Shown: in pieces, positions 11,801-24,827 of the stretch
How the letters are laid out: every line of letters starts with the position of its first letter
Numbering within the stretch: the first letter of the stretch is position 1
Assembly (NCBI GenBank): GCA_029817715.1
Contig: JARUPY010000465.1
Coordinates: forward strand, 496,001 to 560,000
DNA: 64,000 bases
From: Melastoma dodecandrum
Lineage: Eukaryota > Streptophyta > Magnoliopsida > Myrtales > Melastomataceae
Reading direction: 5' to 3'
Translations under genes and position numbers: made by a program
Notes under the pieces: generated by a model
The model's database searches: none
What the model saw: the letters and a program-made list of their open reading frames with translations, nothing else
What the model was told of the DNA's origin: nothing

Positions 11801-14800
11801 GTTGTTCTCTTGCAGTCCGCTATTGGGTCGGTTGCGGCTGCTGCAGAACAAGCCTTCCTACCATATGCTGAGAAGGTGCTCGAGTTAATGAAAGCATTCT
11901 TGGTCCTTGACCAAGATGAGGATCTCCGATCTCGCGCAAGGGCAACTGAGCTTGTTGGGATAGTGGCCATGTCTGCTGGGAGGGAGAGGACAGAACCGAT
12001 TTTGCCCTCATATATTGAAGCTGCAATTGCTGTAATTATCTTGTTAGTTTGATTATCAAAGAGAATTATATTATTCTTCTTTGTTAAAGTTTAAATGTCT
12101 GGTGCAGGGTTTTGGATTAGAGTATAGCGAGCTTCGGGAGTATACTCACGGCTTCTTTAGTAATGTGGCAGAAATTTTAGATGATGGTTTTGCTAAGGTT
12201 AATTCATGTTCATCTTGACAAACTCTATATTTTGTGAGTGGCTACACTAACTTTTGAAATTTTTGTGAAACAGTACCTCCCTCATGTCGTACCTCTGGCC
12301 TTCTCATCATGCAATCTTGATGACGGTTCTGCAATTGACATAGAGGAATCAGATGATGAAACCACGGCTGGACTTGGAGGAGTTTCATCTGACGATGATG
12401 TTCATGATGAACCAAGAGTTAGAAACATTAGTGTACGGACAGGTGTATTGGATGAAAAGGCAGCTGCAACACAAGCATTGGGCATGTTTTCTCTCCATAC
12501 AAAGAAAGCATATGCTCCGTATCCTTTAGTTTCTCCATGAAAGATGTTACTTCCTTGTATATATTTTTCTTGGTGAATGCATTCCTTGACTTCTTTAAGA
12601 TATCTTGACGAAACTCTGAGAATTTTGATAAAACACTCGGTATATTTTCATGAAGATGTTCGTCTACAGGCAGTTATCTCTATGAAACGTAAGTGTGGCG
12701 TGCCTTGTCAATGGCTCATGGGCATCTTATGGCCCAAATAAAATGGTGTAGATGCAACATCTGTAGTTTTAGGTGGCAGTCTTCATCCCTGAAATTTTCT
12801 GTTCTGGCTGAGCACAATAGGTTGAGATTACAGTTCTCTTTATTTTGGGTGAGAACTATTTGCTTGTGGTTGAAACGGAAGATGCTACTTGCTTTATGGA
12901 ATTTGAAGCAGGACCACGTTTTTGTTACCTCAAACAAGTTAGTCGATTGTCCAAATATCTGTGTGAGTTTTACTGACATGAGTAGGCTAAAACATTGCTG
13001 TTTGTGAAAACAAAGATGAAAGCAACACAAAGGAACAATTTTTTTTAATAAAATAAAAAAGCAATTTCATGAATCAATGACCGGAAAAATATTTTAAGGA
13101 GCCTCCTCTGAAGGTGTTTACCCTATAGAAGCCTATGATTGCTTAGCTGCAGGCACTGCTTTCTATTTTGTTGTTTTACATCTATGTTTGCTTATGTGGG
13201 CAGAATTTTGTCACAGATGCTTTAACTGCTGCAGAAGCCATCTTCCACGGCGACAATGTGAGTTGGAAATGCTCCTCTGTTTTCTCACCATAATCCATTA
13301 TGACTTCTTAATTCAGTTTTTCTTGAATCTGTATTGGATTTAGTGAGATATTCTCTCGAAGTCGCTGGCATATCAAGACATAAAGTTGGTCCCCAATTTG
13401 CATGTACTTTGGTTGCATTGTCTTGAATATGAGCTTGTCAGGATTTTATTTGTGTCGGTGCTTCTTTGATTTGCAGGAAGGACCAACTAAGATTAGAGGG
13501 ATTCTAGGTAAGAACTTGCTTTTTGAAATTTAAGGTTAAATGAATTTTTTGTTCATTCTTTCTTCAAACTGTTTTATGCTGATGTTATTTCTCTGTCTAT
13601 TATTTACAGATACTGTGATGGAGAAGTATATATTTGCCATGACAAATGATGATGATAAGGAAGTTGTTGCTCAAGTTTGTTCTAGAATAGCTGATATCAT
13701 GAATGAATATGGATATTCTGCTAAGCCCTGTAAGATGTGCCCTTAGATTGAGTTTGGGTGTGTTAAATGGACTCGAATTGACTGTGTTTGTAAATAATTC
13801 TAGATGTTGGTCAAGTCGTCAATGCAACGCTGACTTTGCTGCGTGAAGAAACTGCTTGTCAGCAGGTGGAGTCTGACAGTGACTTGGAGGGTGAGGATGA
13901 CACGGAACATGATGAGGTTCTAATGGACGTTGTTTCAGACCTGCTTCCTGCATTCGCCAAGTGCATGGGTTCTCATTTTGCACCAACCTTTTCTTTGATG
14001 TTTGATGCACTAATGAAGTTCACGGTAAGCACGGAAATCCAATCTGATGTTGTTTGTCTAGTTGGTTCTCCGTTAATCAAGTCTTGAACTTGTTTGCATG
14101 TAATGAGTGCAGAAAGCGTCTCGCCCTCCCCAGGATAGGACAATGGCGGTTGCTTGCCTTGCCGAAGTTGCTCAGAACATGGGTGCTCCAATTTCCAGTT
14201 ATGTTGATGTAAGTGCTCCAGGAAATTAAGGATAAATATAAAGAGGAGTGGATTGAATGCTCTCTTACAGAGAGTTACTCTTTTGTATCCTAACTATGTC
14301 ATTATCTTATCTCAGAGAATAATGCCCTTGGTTCTGAAAGAACTATTATCTTCCGATGCGACTAATAGAAGAAACGCTGCCTTTTGCGTCGGGGAACTGT
14401 GTAAAAATGGTGGTGAACCAACTCTGAAGTATCCTTCTGGTTACAGTTTTCTGCCTATTTGCCTGGGCTTTTGAGCTTGTTGCCTTGAATCTTCATGGTG
14501 ATATATTGGTTCTGGTCTTTTGTGTGCTAAACCCGAGCTGCTGATGGCTTCGTAACACTTTGCTTCATCATGATCGATCATAGCATGTTGTGCAGATTTT
14601 CCATTGGACTTTTGAGGATGTTGTTGATTTTTTGTCATGTTTTCCCCTGATATCAAGATTCCATCGTCACTGCTTTCTCCATTCCCCCTTTGTTTTCCTG
14701 ACATTGTTTAAAAGGTTCTATGGTGATATATTGCGCGGTCTTTATCCATTGTTTGGAGATTCCGAGCCCGACAATGCCGTGAGAGACAATGCTGCAGGTG

Positions 14801-15369
14801 CACTTGCCAGGATGATAATGGTGCAACCCCAGGCCATTCCTCTAAACCAGGTTCCTATCCAAACATTTATCCTCGACCTCTTGACGCAAGTCATTTTGTT
14901 AGTGTAAATTAATCTAACTATCGCGTTCGATGCAGGTCCTCCCAGTATTCCTGAAAGTACTCCCTTTGAAGGAGGACCCCGAGGAATCCTCGGCCGTTTA
15001 TGGCTGCATTTGCACTCTTATTTTATCATCAAATCCGCAGGTAAGAAAGCAACCAGTCCCCCCTCTTTCCTCTAAAAGACAAACTAAACTCCAAAGAGAG
15101 AGCAAGCAGTAGGTTGCGCGAGGACCGTCTCTCTCTTTTTTTTTTTATCTGATCCCGCTTTGCTACAGATCCTCAGTCTAACCCCGGAAGTGGTGAAGAT
15201 CTTTGCGGAGGTGGCAGCATCTCCGGACATGACAACGGAAGTAAAATCCCAGATCGGCAGCGCATTCAGGCACCTCTTTTCCCTGTACGGCGCCCAAATG
15301 CAACCGATACTGAGCAGCCTCTCGCCCCAGCACGCAAGTGCGTTGGCCTCATTGTCGGCTCGGAGTTAA
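8858..15369 (+). CDS. IMB4: Importin subunit beta-4-like nuclear transport receptor
   Basis: Twenty exons: 8858-9132, 9494-9626, 10131-10267, 10354-10399, 10687-10899, 11016-11519, 11601-11735, 11816-12031, 12108-12197, 12274-12518, 12600-12688, 13217-13257, 13477-13507, 13610-13729, 13804-14024, 14113-14208, 14316-14428, 14715-14850, 14936-15040, 15169-15369. They encode 1,048 residues, the length I recall for Arabidopsis IMB4. The start MAQSLELLLIQFLMPDND and segments such as FREASVTALGIVSEGC, NISVRTGVLDEKAAATQAL and NRRNAAFCVGELCKNGG match the importin-4 family. The protein is a HEAT-repeat solenoid with an N-terminal importin-beta domain that binds Ran-GTP and carries cargo through nuclear pores; in yeast and animals this subfamily imports histones and ribosomal proteins. 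An acidic loop (DIEESDDE to SSDDDVHDE) in exon 10 is typical. Introns 10 and 17 have U12-type signals. All exons are in frame, so the gene looks intact. Confidence 0.95.
12519..12599 (+). other. U12-type (minor spliceosome) GT-AG intron, importin intron 10
   Basis: The 5' splice site is GTATCCTTT, identical to the U12 donor consensus. TTCCTTGAC at 12,582-12,590 matches the U12 branch-site consensus, with the branch A (12,589) ten bases before the AG end. The intron is 81 nt. Removing it restores the family sequence APYLDE. All three signals agree. Confidence 0.85.
14429..14714 (+). other. U12-type GT-AG intron, importin intron 17
   Basis: The donor is GTATCCTTC, a near-perfect U12 5' splice site. 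A branch-like TTTCCTGAC has its A at 14,701, 13 bases before the terminal AG, within the distance normal for U12 introns; it differs from TTCCTTRAC at two positions. Splicing 14,428 to 14,715 gives LKFYGDILRG, matching the family. The call rests mainly on the donor. Confidence 0.7.
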
Positions 15370-15966
15370 AACATGCCCATCGGGTGTTCTCCTTCCTCCC
15401 GTAGCCCTGTTTGGTTTCACTGCATCCCCGTTATATGTTTTTTTGACTTTCAGACATGCTTTTCAGGCAGGAGGGGACAACTCGCTTCCATCCCGAGGGT
15501 GTTTATGTTTTGGCTGTTTCCTGGTGTGTACTTTATTTTTTCTTTCTTTTTTTAAATAATCACGTGAGCTTTTACCTTTTAAGTTTCTTTATTCTTTTCC
15601 CCCAAATTTTCTTGCCTTATTGGGGGCTCCTTTTTTTTTAAATACATTTTTTTCGTGTATAATATTTAATTATTATATATAGTTGTGGTTTTTTTTTTTT
15701 TTTGTTTCCGAGCCGATGGAGTTTCGTTATTTTCTTGCCATTACTGTATTTAAAACGGAACAGAGTTAATGCACGTGTTCCCAAAGAAAGTCCATCAACA
15801 ACAACAGATTAATAAATATTTATTCAATATTGGCGGGCCGAAGGGGGAAGGCGGATATAAACTGCGCAACCGTTTACCCCGATCATCATCATCTTCTTCC
15901 GATATCCCCCCCGTTACCGCCGATAGGAAGATGATCGGGAATTGAGGAGGAGGAGGGGGCTTAGGG
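15370..15966 (+). other. Spacer: importin 3' UTR and membralin leader
   Basis: T-rich sequence without coding potential. The first few hundred bases probably form the importin 3' UTR; about 15,840-15,966 should be the membralin 5' UTR. The ORFs at 15,338-15,641 are low-complexity. Confidence 0.5.
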
Positions 15967-18900
15967 ATGGATCCGGAGCAGACGTTCATTAGGGTTCAGG
16001 AGAGGTTCTCCCAGATACTGACCCCCAGGGTTAGGGCTGCCCTCGAGTACTTCTCCCTCTTCGTCGCCGTCACTCTCTTCTGCATCCTCGTCGTTATGCA
16101 CGCCAATTACGTCCAGCAGGTATGTCAATCCCCTTTGGTTCGTTCCTCCGTGTTTTTAGCATTTTCTGTTCCTATCTTTCTTTTCCCAGCTTGCACCCGG
16201 TGGTCGCTACCTGGTTTCTTATTAGCTGAATCTCCTCCCTTCCTTTTTTGGTAGCCTGGATGTTCGAGTGAGTTCTTAAGAGCTGAAGTATTGGATGCTC
16301 AGATTCTTCTAATTAAGGTAAATGGACTTAACTCTTCGTCCCTTTGTTTGACCCTTGGCGAAGGTGTATGACATTTTCATCCTTGATTAGATAACGAGTG
16401 CTTGGTTGTGGTCCCGGAACGAGACGGAACTTGAAAAACTTCCTTACGGAGAAATATCTGGCGGCATAATTGAAGTAGCTGATGGTGATTCAAAGGGATT
16501 GCTGCTTTTGGCCGCTGCTAAATCATGGTTGAGCTCGATTGTTTCTGCAGTTAGGAGAGATAAGCCGGTCCTAAGAGTCCAGAAGAATGACGCTGACAAT
16601 TTTGAAGATCAATCGGGAACTCCCCCACGTGATCATAACACAAAGTTCGTATCTCATGAGCCTCCTGCAGGAACGAACAAGGAAGAGCCAAGCTATAGAT
16701 TCTCTCTGTCGGCAAAGGAGACGCTGAAAGCGGCAGTTGATCATTTTGCTCAAAAATGGTATAGACGCTTGTCATTCATGGGGAAACTAGTTAGACAAAT
16801 TGCCAGAAGCTTCTGGAAACTTTGGGTGAGTAAATGTTTGTGTATTGCAGTCGTACTCTCACAAGAAGAGTATCAGCTTTCTCCTATCCGTTTTGTGTGT
16901 GAGACTGCTGCACTTCCTTCATTACCCGTGTCTTGGAAATTGTTCTGTTGGCTGAAGCAAAGATATGAAATTAACCTTTTTCTGATTGCACCTATTTAGG
17001 CCATGTGAATTTTCATCTAATATAACTGAATTTTTTTAACGAGTTCTATTGTGTCAGCTCCTCATGTGAAGTGTAGGCCTTATATGGAGCCTTTGAGTCA
17101 ATTTTGGTCAATTAATTTGACAGTTGAAGTACAGAATATTGCAGGTGTGCATATCCATTTCAATATCCCCAGATTGCTGCGGGTGCTTCATCTAGACAAG
17201 CTCAACTCGTACGCAGGTAATGTTGCTACTGGAAAGGAAACTAATTAAAAGAAAGGATTAAAGGAAATTTGCTAGGCACATTATCCATATCTCGTATGAG
17301 TAGCTGCCCCTAACCGACAAAACGAAACTTATGTTAAATTCCAATATGGAGATGCACCAAACTGGAGAAAGGCCTGCCAATCTGTTGTCTTATTGAGAAA
17401 GAGTGTGGGACTTGGCCTTAATGTACTCATCCTCTCCATGTTCTATGTGCAAGATGCAGTTGACTGAGTATTTTGAAAGAAGCAATTTAACATCGGGAGC
17501 ACTGGAAAAATATTTTATACTATTCAGCAGGAGCTGATTTCGCATGTAGAGTTCTTTGTATTGTTTTGTTAGTTCTGTGGTCAGTATGTGTGCTGAATTG
17601 ATGGAGCCAAAGGTTCTTTAATGCTTTTTTGTTATTATGTGATCTTTTTGGTGCAAAAGAGCTTCAGATTCGTCTGATTATTCATCTATTCCTTTTACTT
17701 CAGTGGAGTTAATTGAGAGGAGAAGTAAAACTTTTGAGCCAACGTATTTATACACCAAAGAAAAGGTATGTTGGACCTTCTTTTGACTGGCTACATGGCT
17801 AGTTTGCATGGATGAAAATCTGTGCTTATTTCTGAACTTTGATGTGCACCCATTACCTGTGCACCCTTGAATTGTATGTTGTAATTATTAAAGGATTAAT
17901 TTATTAATTCCTTGCAGGGTTATTTTCTGTTACCCGAATCAGCCAGGTTACGCCACAACATTCGTACAGTGAATATTAGTATATCTGCCCAGCACTCTTG
18001 CTTCGGTAACAGGTTATACTTGTTACAAAAATAAGCTTTATGATTGGGATTCTGCTGCATTGTCCAACTAACTTAGTGGCTTCCTTGAATGTATGATCCA
18101 ATGCTTATGTTCTGCTCTGCTTACTTCTGTAAGTTGGCTATAATTTTCAGGTGGCAGCAACTTCTCATCAACAGATTTGTTGGATATGATACCATTTTGA
18201 TGAATAGCTTACTAAATTCTCCTGGGCCAGGTCTGCTTTCGAAAGTAGTAGTTCATGTATTTGTCATTCATTCCTTTTATTGGACTTTTTGAACTGATTG
18301 AATTTAGTTTTTCAATGCCTACCGAAATTCATATTTATATGTATGTCTGCTTGCCCATTTTGTAAGATATATATCTTGTTAAGTGCCAGGATGGGATTGG
18401 CTCAACCTTACAATTATGCTTTCGGAAATAAATCATTCCATCTTTTGATATGATTCTCAAATTGTAGAATTTTTTATATTGCAATCGAATTACTTGTGCT
18501 ATTTTGGTGTAATATGTCATTGGCTGGTTCCGTACCTTAACATCTAGTAAGAGTTGCTTGAGAGATCGCCAGACCACATTACGAATCGGGTTGATGCACT
18601 ATGACTCCCATTATACCGTCAAGCATCCAACATCACTACATCCCTTGAATTTCTTCATGTAAAAATTATAGGTTTTTTGCTAAACGTAATACATTTAACG
18701 GATACTGACTGATTGAGGAGTGTCAATATTGACTAGCTAATGTGGTTAGATGGAGAATGAACCTCTCACTATGAATGAATGAGGGGAAGGGAAGTTTAGA
18801 TATTCTTATCAGCTTCATATATGTATATAAATGGAAATGACCTATACCCAAAATCCATGGAAACTTCAGTGGTATTTAACGTAGAGGCTTTCCATGTTTT

Positions 18901-21052
18901 GGTTGTTTTCCAGGCATCATGAAAATAATCAGGCCTTATTCTTTTATGCTTTATATACGCTGTAGGATATCTCTATAATTACCAGACTAGAGAGTTCTTC
19001 AACCTAAGTTATGCCCAGGATCCACTTGAAGGTCCAGCAAGATTTGGAGGTTAGTTTTTTTTCCCTCTCCTAATATACCTTTTGTGTTCTTAATTCATCG
19101 ATTATATGGCGGAATTGGTATACAAGAGATCACAGTAGATTTTAAGTGATGTATGAACTGTCCTATTTCTTAACTTTTTCTACCAAAGCATCATTTTGCA
19201 GTTTATTTGTGAGTTTCTTGCACAAGTTTGGTTCATTGTCTCTTTAATTTTACCTTATTCATCCTGACCGATGATGTTAAAATGATATCCGTGGACTGTA
19301 TAGAAGCAGTTACAATAATTTAACGAGAATTAATCGCATTTCCTTTCGCAGATTACTTTGTGATGAAGTGTGGGGTGCTCATGATGTCTCTATTTGTTTT
19401 TTTCACTACCACAATGTCGGTATCATTCACACTGAGAGAAACTCAAACACGAATGCTAAGGTTTACAGGTTAGTTTGGGATGGTCGGAATGTGTAAGATC
19501 CTTCTTGTTTCATCAACTCCTGTCAAAATGCTTGTACCATGATATTGAATATTAAGTGCCTCTATATTTGAGGCTTTGCCTTTAGTTCACATTCTGATAC
19601 CACAGCATACAAACTTCCCTTCTTTTTTCATACAAAAACTCCGATGTAACCATGATTGTCCTATAAGAGTCTTAGGTTATTCTTTACATAAAATGAACTT
19701 CTTAGTTATTTACAGTTACTCGTATTTGACGAGGGTCCTTTAGGGCTTCGAATTTATTTAGCTGCATATGCATTTGCTAGAATACAAGACCAAGGAGAAT
19801 TATTTCATGCACTATTGCAGCCCTCTCACCCTCTTTTGTAATGGTTCTTTGCAGTGCAGCTTCAACATCATGCAAGACACAGGCTTCCAACTTTCCAGCT
19901 TATCTTTGTGCATGTCATCGAGTCACTTGTATTTGTACCTGTAAGTTTGGTTCACCAAGTCTGGTAAATAACCCAGTGTTGGTCTTGTCTGAACTCATCA
20001 TGGTTTCTCTACCTTTACGAAATGCAGATCATGATCGGGATCTTATTCTTCCTGTTTGAGTTTTACGATGACCAGTTTTTGGCCTTCATGGTCCTTATAC
20101 TAGTATGGCTATGCGAGTTATTTACTCTTATAAGGTGTCACCCATCTTCCCATTCTATCATTTGTTCACTCTGATTCTTACGTAGTACTGATCTTTTATA
20201 TTTCTACTTGCAGTGTCCGCACGCCAATCTCGATGAAGTTCTTTCCTCGGTTTTTTCTGCTTTACTTCCTAGTCTTTCACATTTATTTCTTTTCATATGC
20301 CCATGGTATGTACTCTTTCTGCCTTTCTAGCTTCGATAGCTACTTATCAACAGAGCTTCATGAAATTAATTCTTTCATTTAACTACGCAGGTTTTTCATA
20401 CCTGGCTCTCTCCACAACAGAGGCATTTATGCAGCATCTAATCATGTATTTCTGGAACCGCTTTGAGGTCAGTAAATTATTCTTTCACATTAATGTCATG
20501 TATGGCATTTACATGTGCTAAAAGTTATCTCCAATATAATTTGTTTCTCTATTTCTATTACAGGTTCCAGCTCTGCAACGATTCATGCAAAGTCGACGTT
20601 CACAACTTCAACAACAGCCAGACTTTCACATCACTTCTTCAACGTTCCTTGCATCAACATTGCACATCACGAGGTTGAACAATAGGAACACCAGTCCTCC
20701 TAATGCTGACGCAGCCACTGGGCCTGGCATGAGAACAGGGCCAGAAATGGTGGCACAGACAAACCCCGGGCAGGATAACTTTGGAGCACAGGCACAGACA
20801 GAGAACGATAATCCCGATCAGATAGGTAATGGGCTACAGATTCCTGGGCTCCCCAACCTTCGACCGGCTGATGCTGGGGCCAATCCCGGGGCGATGAACT
20901 CGTTCAGCTCCCTGTTGTTATGGATACTTGGAGGGGCCTCTTCGGAGGGCTTAAACTCAATACTTTCCATGTTCAGAGATGTGAGGGATCAAGGGCAGGT
21001 GTACGCAGAATCCCCATGGCACAATGACGGCGACACCCCAAATGTCCAATAG
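15967..21052 (+). CDS. Membralin-like ER membrane protein
   Basis: Fourteen exons: 15967-16119, 16255-16317, 16391-16825, 17135-17216, 17704-17765, 17918-18012, 18151-18230, 18966-19049, 19352-19468, 19855-19940, 20028-20134, 20214-20305, 20391-20467, 20564-21052; 673 residues. The start MDPEQTFIRVQERFSQILTP and segments such as RHNIRTVNISISAQHSCFG and STTEAFMQHLIMYFWNRFE are characteristic of plant membralin (Arabidopsis At1g60995 type; human TMEM259). One membrane segment lies near residues 30-45, followed by a large loop encoded mainly by exon 3, then a cluster of about four hydrophobic segments in exons 9-12. The tail is Pro/Gly/Asn-rich and disordered. Animal membralin takes part in ER-associated degradation; the plant role is inferred from that. 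Intron 7 (18,231-18,965) is the longest. The exon 4 acceptor was chosen because it alone keeps the frame (KLW joined to NIAG). Confidence 0.9.
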
Positions 21053-22519
21053 CCTGACACTGCGACCCATCCAAGACGAGGTTTGTTTTGATATCTCTTG
21101 TCTGTACAGATACCATGATATGCGGGAATAGCACTAGGCGGATAACATAGGTTGGCATGGTCTGAATGATTGTCTGCTCCGCCGTCAATCTCTTGGTTTC
21201 GATGAGCTATAGATATATATGACTTATATTGACATCACCAAGCAATATGAGTATGGTTATTAAGCCCCTATTGATTGTATAGCACGAGGGCGGCCCCTTT
21301 CCTTTTTTTGTTCTTTAATTGTTGTGGAGGGAGATCTCTTTACGTTGTTGGTTTATGGTATAATAACCCGGGTGGCCGTAAAGCCGATTTTCTTGCCGGC
21401 ATAAAGTGGAGAGTTTGTGAATGAAAAATCTCATGCGATGGTCCTCTAGATAAGAATGGGTCTACATATAGTTTCGTCCCGGCTTCATCCTTCATCTAAA
21501 AAAAAGTAACTACTCTTTGCTTGATCACGGCATGTTTTTCATTGTCCGTTGCAATGTTCGCTTGACTTTGATTATCGTCCGGCGAGTACTTGCCCACAAG
21601 AAATTAAACAGTTGAGAAACGACGTACATGAATACTCTCATGTAAGTAGTAGTTAAGATTCATATTTATATATAGAAAATTAGATTCATGTCTCGAATTA
21701 AATTCGTTGGGGAGAAGGGACAATGGATGACGATGGTCAAAGTGGATAAGTTGTATTCAAGTAAATGTCCCTAGCAGCAGCCATGGTTGTGTCTGTTGTC
21801 TGGTGTAAGTCAAATTTTTTGGACAGCAGACATCCTTCTTGTAAGTGTGTAGATACACAACCGACTTGTCCAATAACTTGTAATAAATATTGCTGTGCTG
21901 GACAGTTTGTTCGAAATGCTTGATATTGTTCCAGCTGCTAGAAACCTGTGCCCTTGTCCTTGCATAGATTCTTCATCCCTTGAAGTCTGATTGAATGACT
22001 TAACATGTTCTTTTTTTCCTAACTTGTAGAAGAGACAAATTGACTTCTGTGCAAATACCTTTGACCAAAGAAGAAGCTGAAGGGAAAATGCAGTGGAACT
22101 TCTACTGCTAAATATCTTGCACTATGACTTCTGGTACAAGAAGAAAGAAAAGACAGAAGCAAACCAAAACTACTGAGGTGGTCTTAGAACTTGCGTCTTA
22201 TCACAAGCATGGAATCCAATGCCCAATTTCTTCAACCGGGGTAAATTCCAACTCACCATTTACTAGCCATGTAACTCCTGTGCTTACCACGAATGATCAT
22301 CGCAGCTGAGACAAGACTGAGTCCCGGCGCTATATAGCGTTGCTATCACTGTATCAGAAACCAAAACCAGTTATCCGTCCTCCCTAAATCTAGTCCATGT
22401 TGTCTCTGCACATCAGGGATGACTTCCTAAACTCGCACTGGCGGCGGTTTCTGTCCGTTCCTGACGTATACCAGTGGTATAGTTATGTATAGACTTCTTA
22501 TTAGGAGGATGAATTTTTT
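21053..22519. other. Spacer between membralin and receptor kinase (convergent)
   Basis: The two flanking genes end towards each other. The first few hundred bases are probably the membralin 3' UTR. From about 21,450 to 22,400 I see AT-rich sequence with no recognisable protein, RNA or repeat; a non-coding transcript cannot be excluded. Confidence 0.5.
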
Positions 22520-24490
22520 TCACCTTAGAAGTTCGCCCGGCTGCAACTGTGGCCTGCTCAATGCCGGTGAAATGCTGAAAGTATCACCGTCTCCGAAAAA
22601 TGTGGGGTGTCCCAGTGGAGTCGGCCTGTCCGGGATTGGGGGCACGTCTATATCTCCCTCCAGCATCTTCAATGCATCCAGGATGGTCGGCCTAAGGGCA
22701 ACCATAACGTGAGCGCAGAGTATCCCAACGAGCAAGAACCTTTCCATTATACCTTTCGGGTTTGAACTAACGAGATCTCCACTGTCCTTGAGTAACATAG
22801 GATCCAAGGCCTCGTCAACCTTTCCTGCCTTCACCAATGACCAAACCCAGTCCGTAATCAGGAACGCTCGGGGCGATCCCAAGGATGACAGGTCGAGGGC
22901 CTTTCGCCCGCACATTATCTCTAGCACGACCACCCCGAAGCTGTAGACATCGCTCTTTTCTGTCAGCTGCCCGTAAAGTGCATACTCGGGTGCCAAGTAA
23001 CCGTGCGTACCAGCCACCCTCGTCGTAAGATGAGACTGCCCCTCCCGGCTTTGCTTCGCGAGGCCAAAATCGGCCACCCGCGCTCTCATATCTACGTCCA
23101 ACAGAATGTTCGTCGCTTTTATATCTCTGTGATATATTGCTGGCTTCACTCCATAGTGCAGATAAGCCAACCCCTTTGCCACATCCAGGATGATGCTCTT
23201 CCTTTGCGGCCAGGTTAGCATCCTCTTCTCAGGAACTTCCTTCTCGGCAGCGGGGAAAAGATAGTTGTCCAGATTACCGTTCGGCATGTAATCATACACG
23301 AGATATCTCTGCCCGGTCTTGTCGTCACAGTCTTCCTCACCCGCATCCACCACACAACACCCCCTCAGCGGCACGAGGTTCCTGTGCTTCAAATTGCTGA
23401 TGATCTCCACCTCGTTGCAGAACTCATCATCTCCCTCGAAATCAGACTCAATGATCCTCTTAACAGCCACTGTTGTCCCATCCCGCAACACGCCCTTGTA
23501 AACAATGCCAAAACCGCCTCGGCCTATGAAATTCTTCTGCGAGAATTTATCCGTCGCCTTCTCAAGATCCCGAATCTTAAACCAAATTGATCCCGTATTT
23601 GGCCTAGGCCTGATCCTAGACCCCGAACCCGATTCCTCAAGATCAACACCCCCCTCTGGACCAGACCCGTCGAAACCAGTCCTGCGAACCCTCCACACCC
23701 TATCATACCAAAAGTACAAACCCAACAAGCAGAACATAACACCAACTGCCACTCCGGCAACCGTAACCCCAAAAACAAGCCTCGGGTGGCCGCCTCTGTC
23801 AGTGCCGGCTGCCCCATCAAGCGCCAGCTGAAATATGCACGTGACAGCCCCATTGCTCTCCGGGCCGTACTGATTAGCGATCCCGGCAGCGTACAATATA
23901 GTATAGTAGAAGCAAGCCTTCGGATTGGAGCTATTGGTGCCGATCGAATCCAAACTACCCTGGACCTTGATACCAGCGGCAGCACAGGCGTCGCAGTATG
24001 TAAGTTGAGTGAGGTCGGGGCGGCAGGCGGTGTCGATGGGGGTACTGTTCCCGAGGGCGGCGACCCAGTCCTTGGTGGAAACGATCCCGGCGCAGGTGGA
24101 GTTGGCGATGTCGAAGAGGGAGGGGTCGAAGCAGGAGGAGACGACGCCGTCGGGGAGGGAGGGAGAGAGGGAGGAGAGCTTGGACTGGAAGTCTGCGAGG
24201 CAGGAGGAAGAGGTTGGGAGGTCGGGGAGCTGGAAGAGGGAGGTCTCCTTGAGGCGTTCGGCGAGGGCGATGCCGAAGACGGAGATGAGGGTCTGACAAC
24301 AGGGGTCGGAGGAGCGGGAGGTGAAGTTGAGGGAGGAGATGGCGGTGGGGTCGGCGTGGACGCAGGAGGAGGTGTTCCAGGGGATGTGGAGGACGTAGTT
24401 GAGGTCCATAGGGCAGGTGGACGCGGCGGCCACAGGGGCTGCCGAGGAGAGGAAGAGGAGGAAGAGGAAGAGGGAAAACGGGATCCCCAT
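22520..24490 (-). CDS. SPARK-domain receptor-like serine/threonine kinase (At1g11050 type)
   Basis: A single exon encoding 656 residues from the ATG at 24,490, chosen because it is followed directly by a signal peptide ([20 protein letters not shown]). The ectodomain is Cys-rich with the SPARK pattern ([40 protein letters not shown]). A membrane segment [20 protein letters not shown] follows, then a kinase with glycine loop [17 protein letters not shown] lysine, [12 protein letters not shown] catalytic loop, DFGLAKQ and [10 protein letters not shown]; all catalytic residues are present. The HRD arginine suggests activation-loop regulation. It acts at the plasma membrane; its ligand is unknown. 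An in-frame ATG at 24,610 would add 40 residues but bury the signal peptide. The long antisense ORFs here are composition shadows. Confidence 0.92.
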   Translation of the reverse strand: MGIPFSLFLFLLFLSSAAPVAAASTCPMDLNYVLHIPWNTSSCVHADPTAISSLNFTSRSSDPCCQTLISVFGIALAERLKETSLFQLPDLPTSSSCLADFQSKLSSLSPSLPDGVVSSCFDPSLFDIANSTCAGIVSTKDWVAALGNSTPIDTACRPDLTQLTYCDACAAAGIKVQGSLDSIGTNSSNPKACFYYTILYAAGIANQYGPESNGAVTCIFQLALDGAAGTDRGGHPRLVFGVTVAGVAVGVMFCLLGLYFWYDRVWRVRRTGFDGSGPEGGVDLEESGSGSRIRPRPNTGSIWFKIRDLEKATDKFSQKNFIGRGGFGIVYKGVLRDGTTVAVKRIIESDFEGDDEFCNEVEIISNLKHRNLVPLRGCCVVDAGEEDCDDKTGQRYLVYDYMPNGNLDNYLFPAAEKEVPEKRMLTWPQRKSIILDVAKGLAYLHYGVKPAIYHRDIKATNILLDVDMRARVADFGLAKQSREGQSHLTTRVAGTHGYLAPEYALYGQLTEKSDVYSFGVVVLEIMCGRKALDLSSLGSPRAFLITDWVWSLVKAGKVDEALDPMLLKDSGDLVSSNPKGIMERFLLVGILCAHVMVALRPTILDALKMLEGDIDVPPIPDRPTPLGHPTFFGDGDTFSISPALSRPQLQPGELLR

Positions 24491-24827
24491 GGTTTGGTGA
24501 CGGAGGATGTGACCCGATGGCAGGCGATGAAGATGAAGAAGAAGAAGAAAGAAATGATAAAAAGAAACGGTAGTGGAAGGAAAGGGGGAGGAGGGGGGGG
24601 GTTCAGTCATTAGTCAAATGTTTGCTTCTCTTTGTCGTTTAGCTTGTCCGAACGATCATTGATTCGGACTATTTTTTGCTAACTTAAAAAAGTTTAAACA
24701 ATGATTAAATTGTCATTTTCAAAGTGTAGCTTGCTCTAAAATACGACGGTATAATTGTGATTTTTCTTAATTTTATTTAATTGTTGTTAGTGTGCAAAAT
24801 AATACGCACACCTCGTTTTTAATCATT

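Noticed and set aside
12693..13030. Overlapping ORFs on both strands of about 104 codons
   Set aside because: They lie inside importin intron 11 (12,689-13,216) and have no family similarity.
24009..24613. Long plus-strand ORF (Gly/Glu-rich) opposite the receptor kinase
   Set aside because: It is an antisense shadow of the GC-rich RLK ectodomain; its composition is repetitive and the minus strand has a complete, motif-rich protein.
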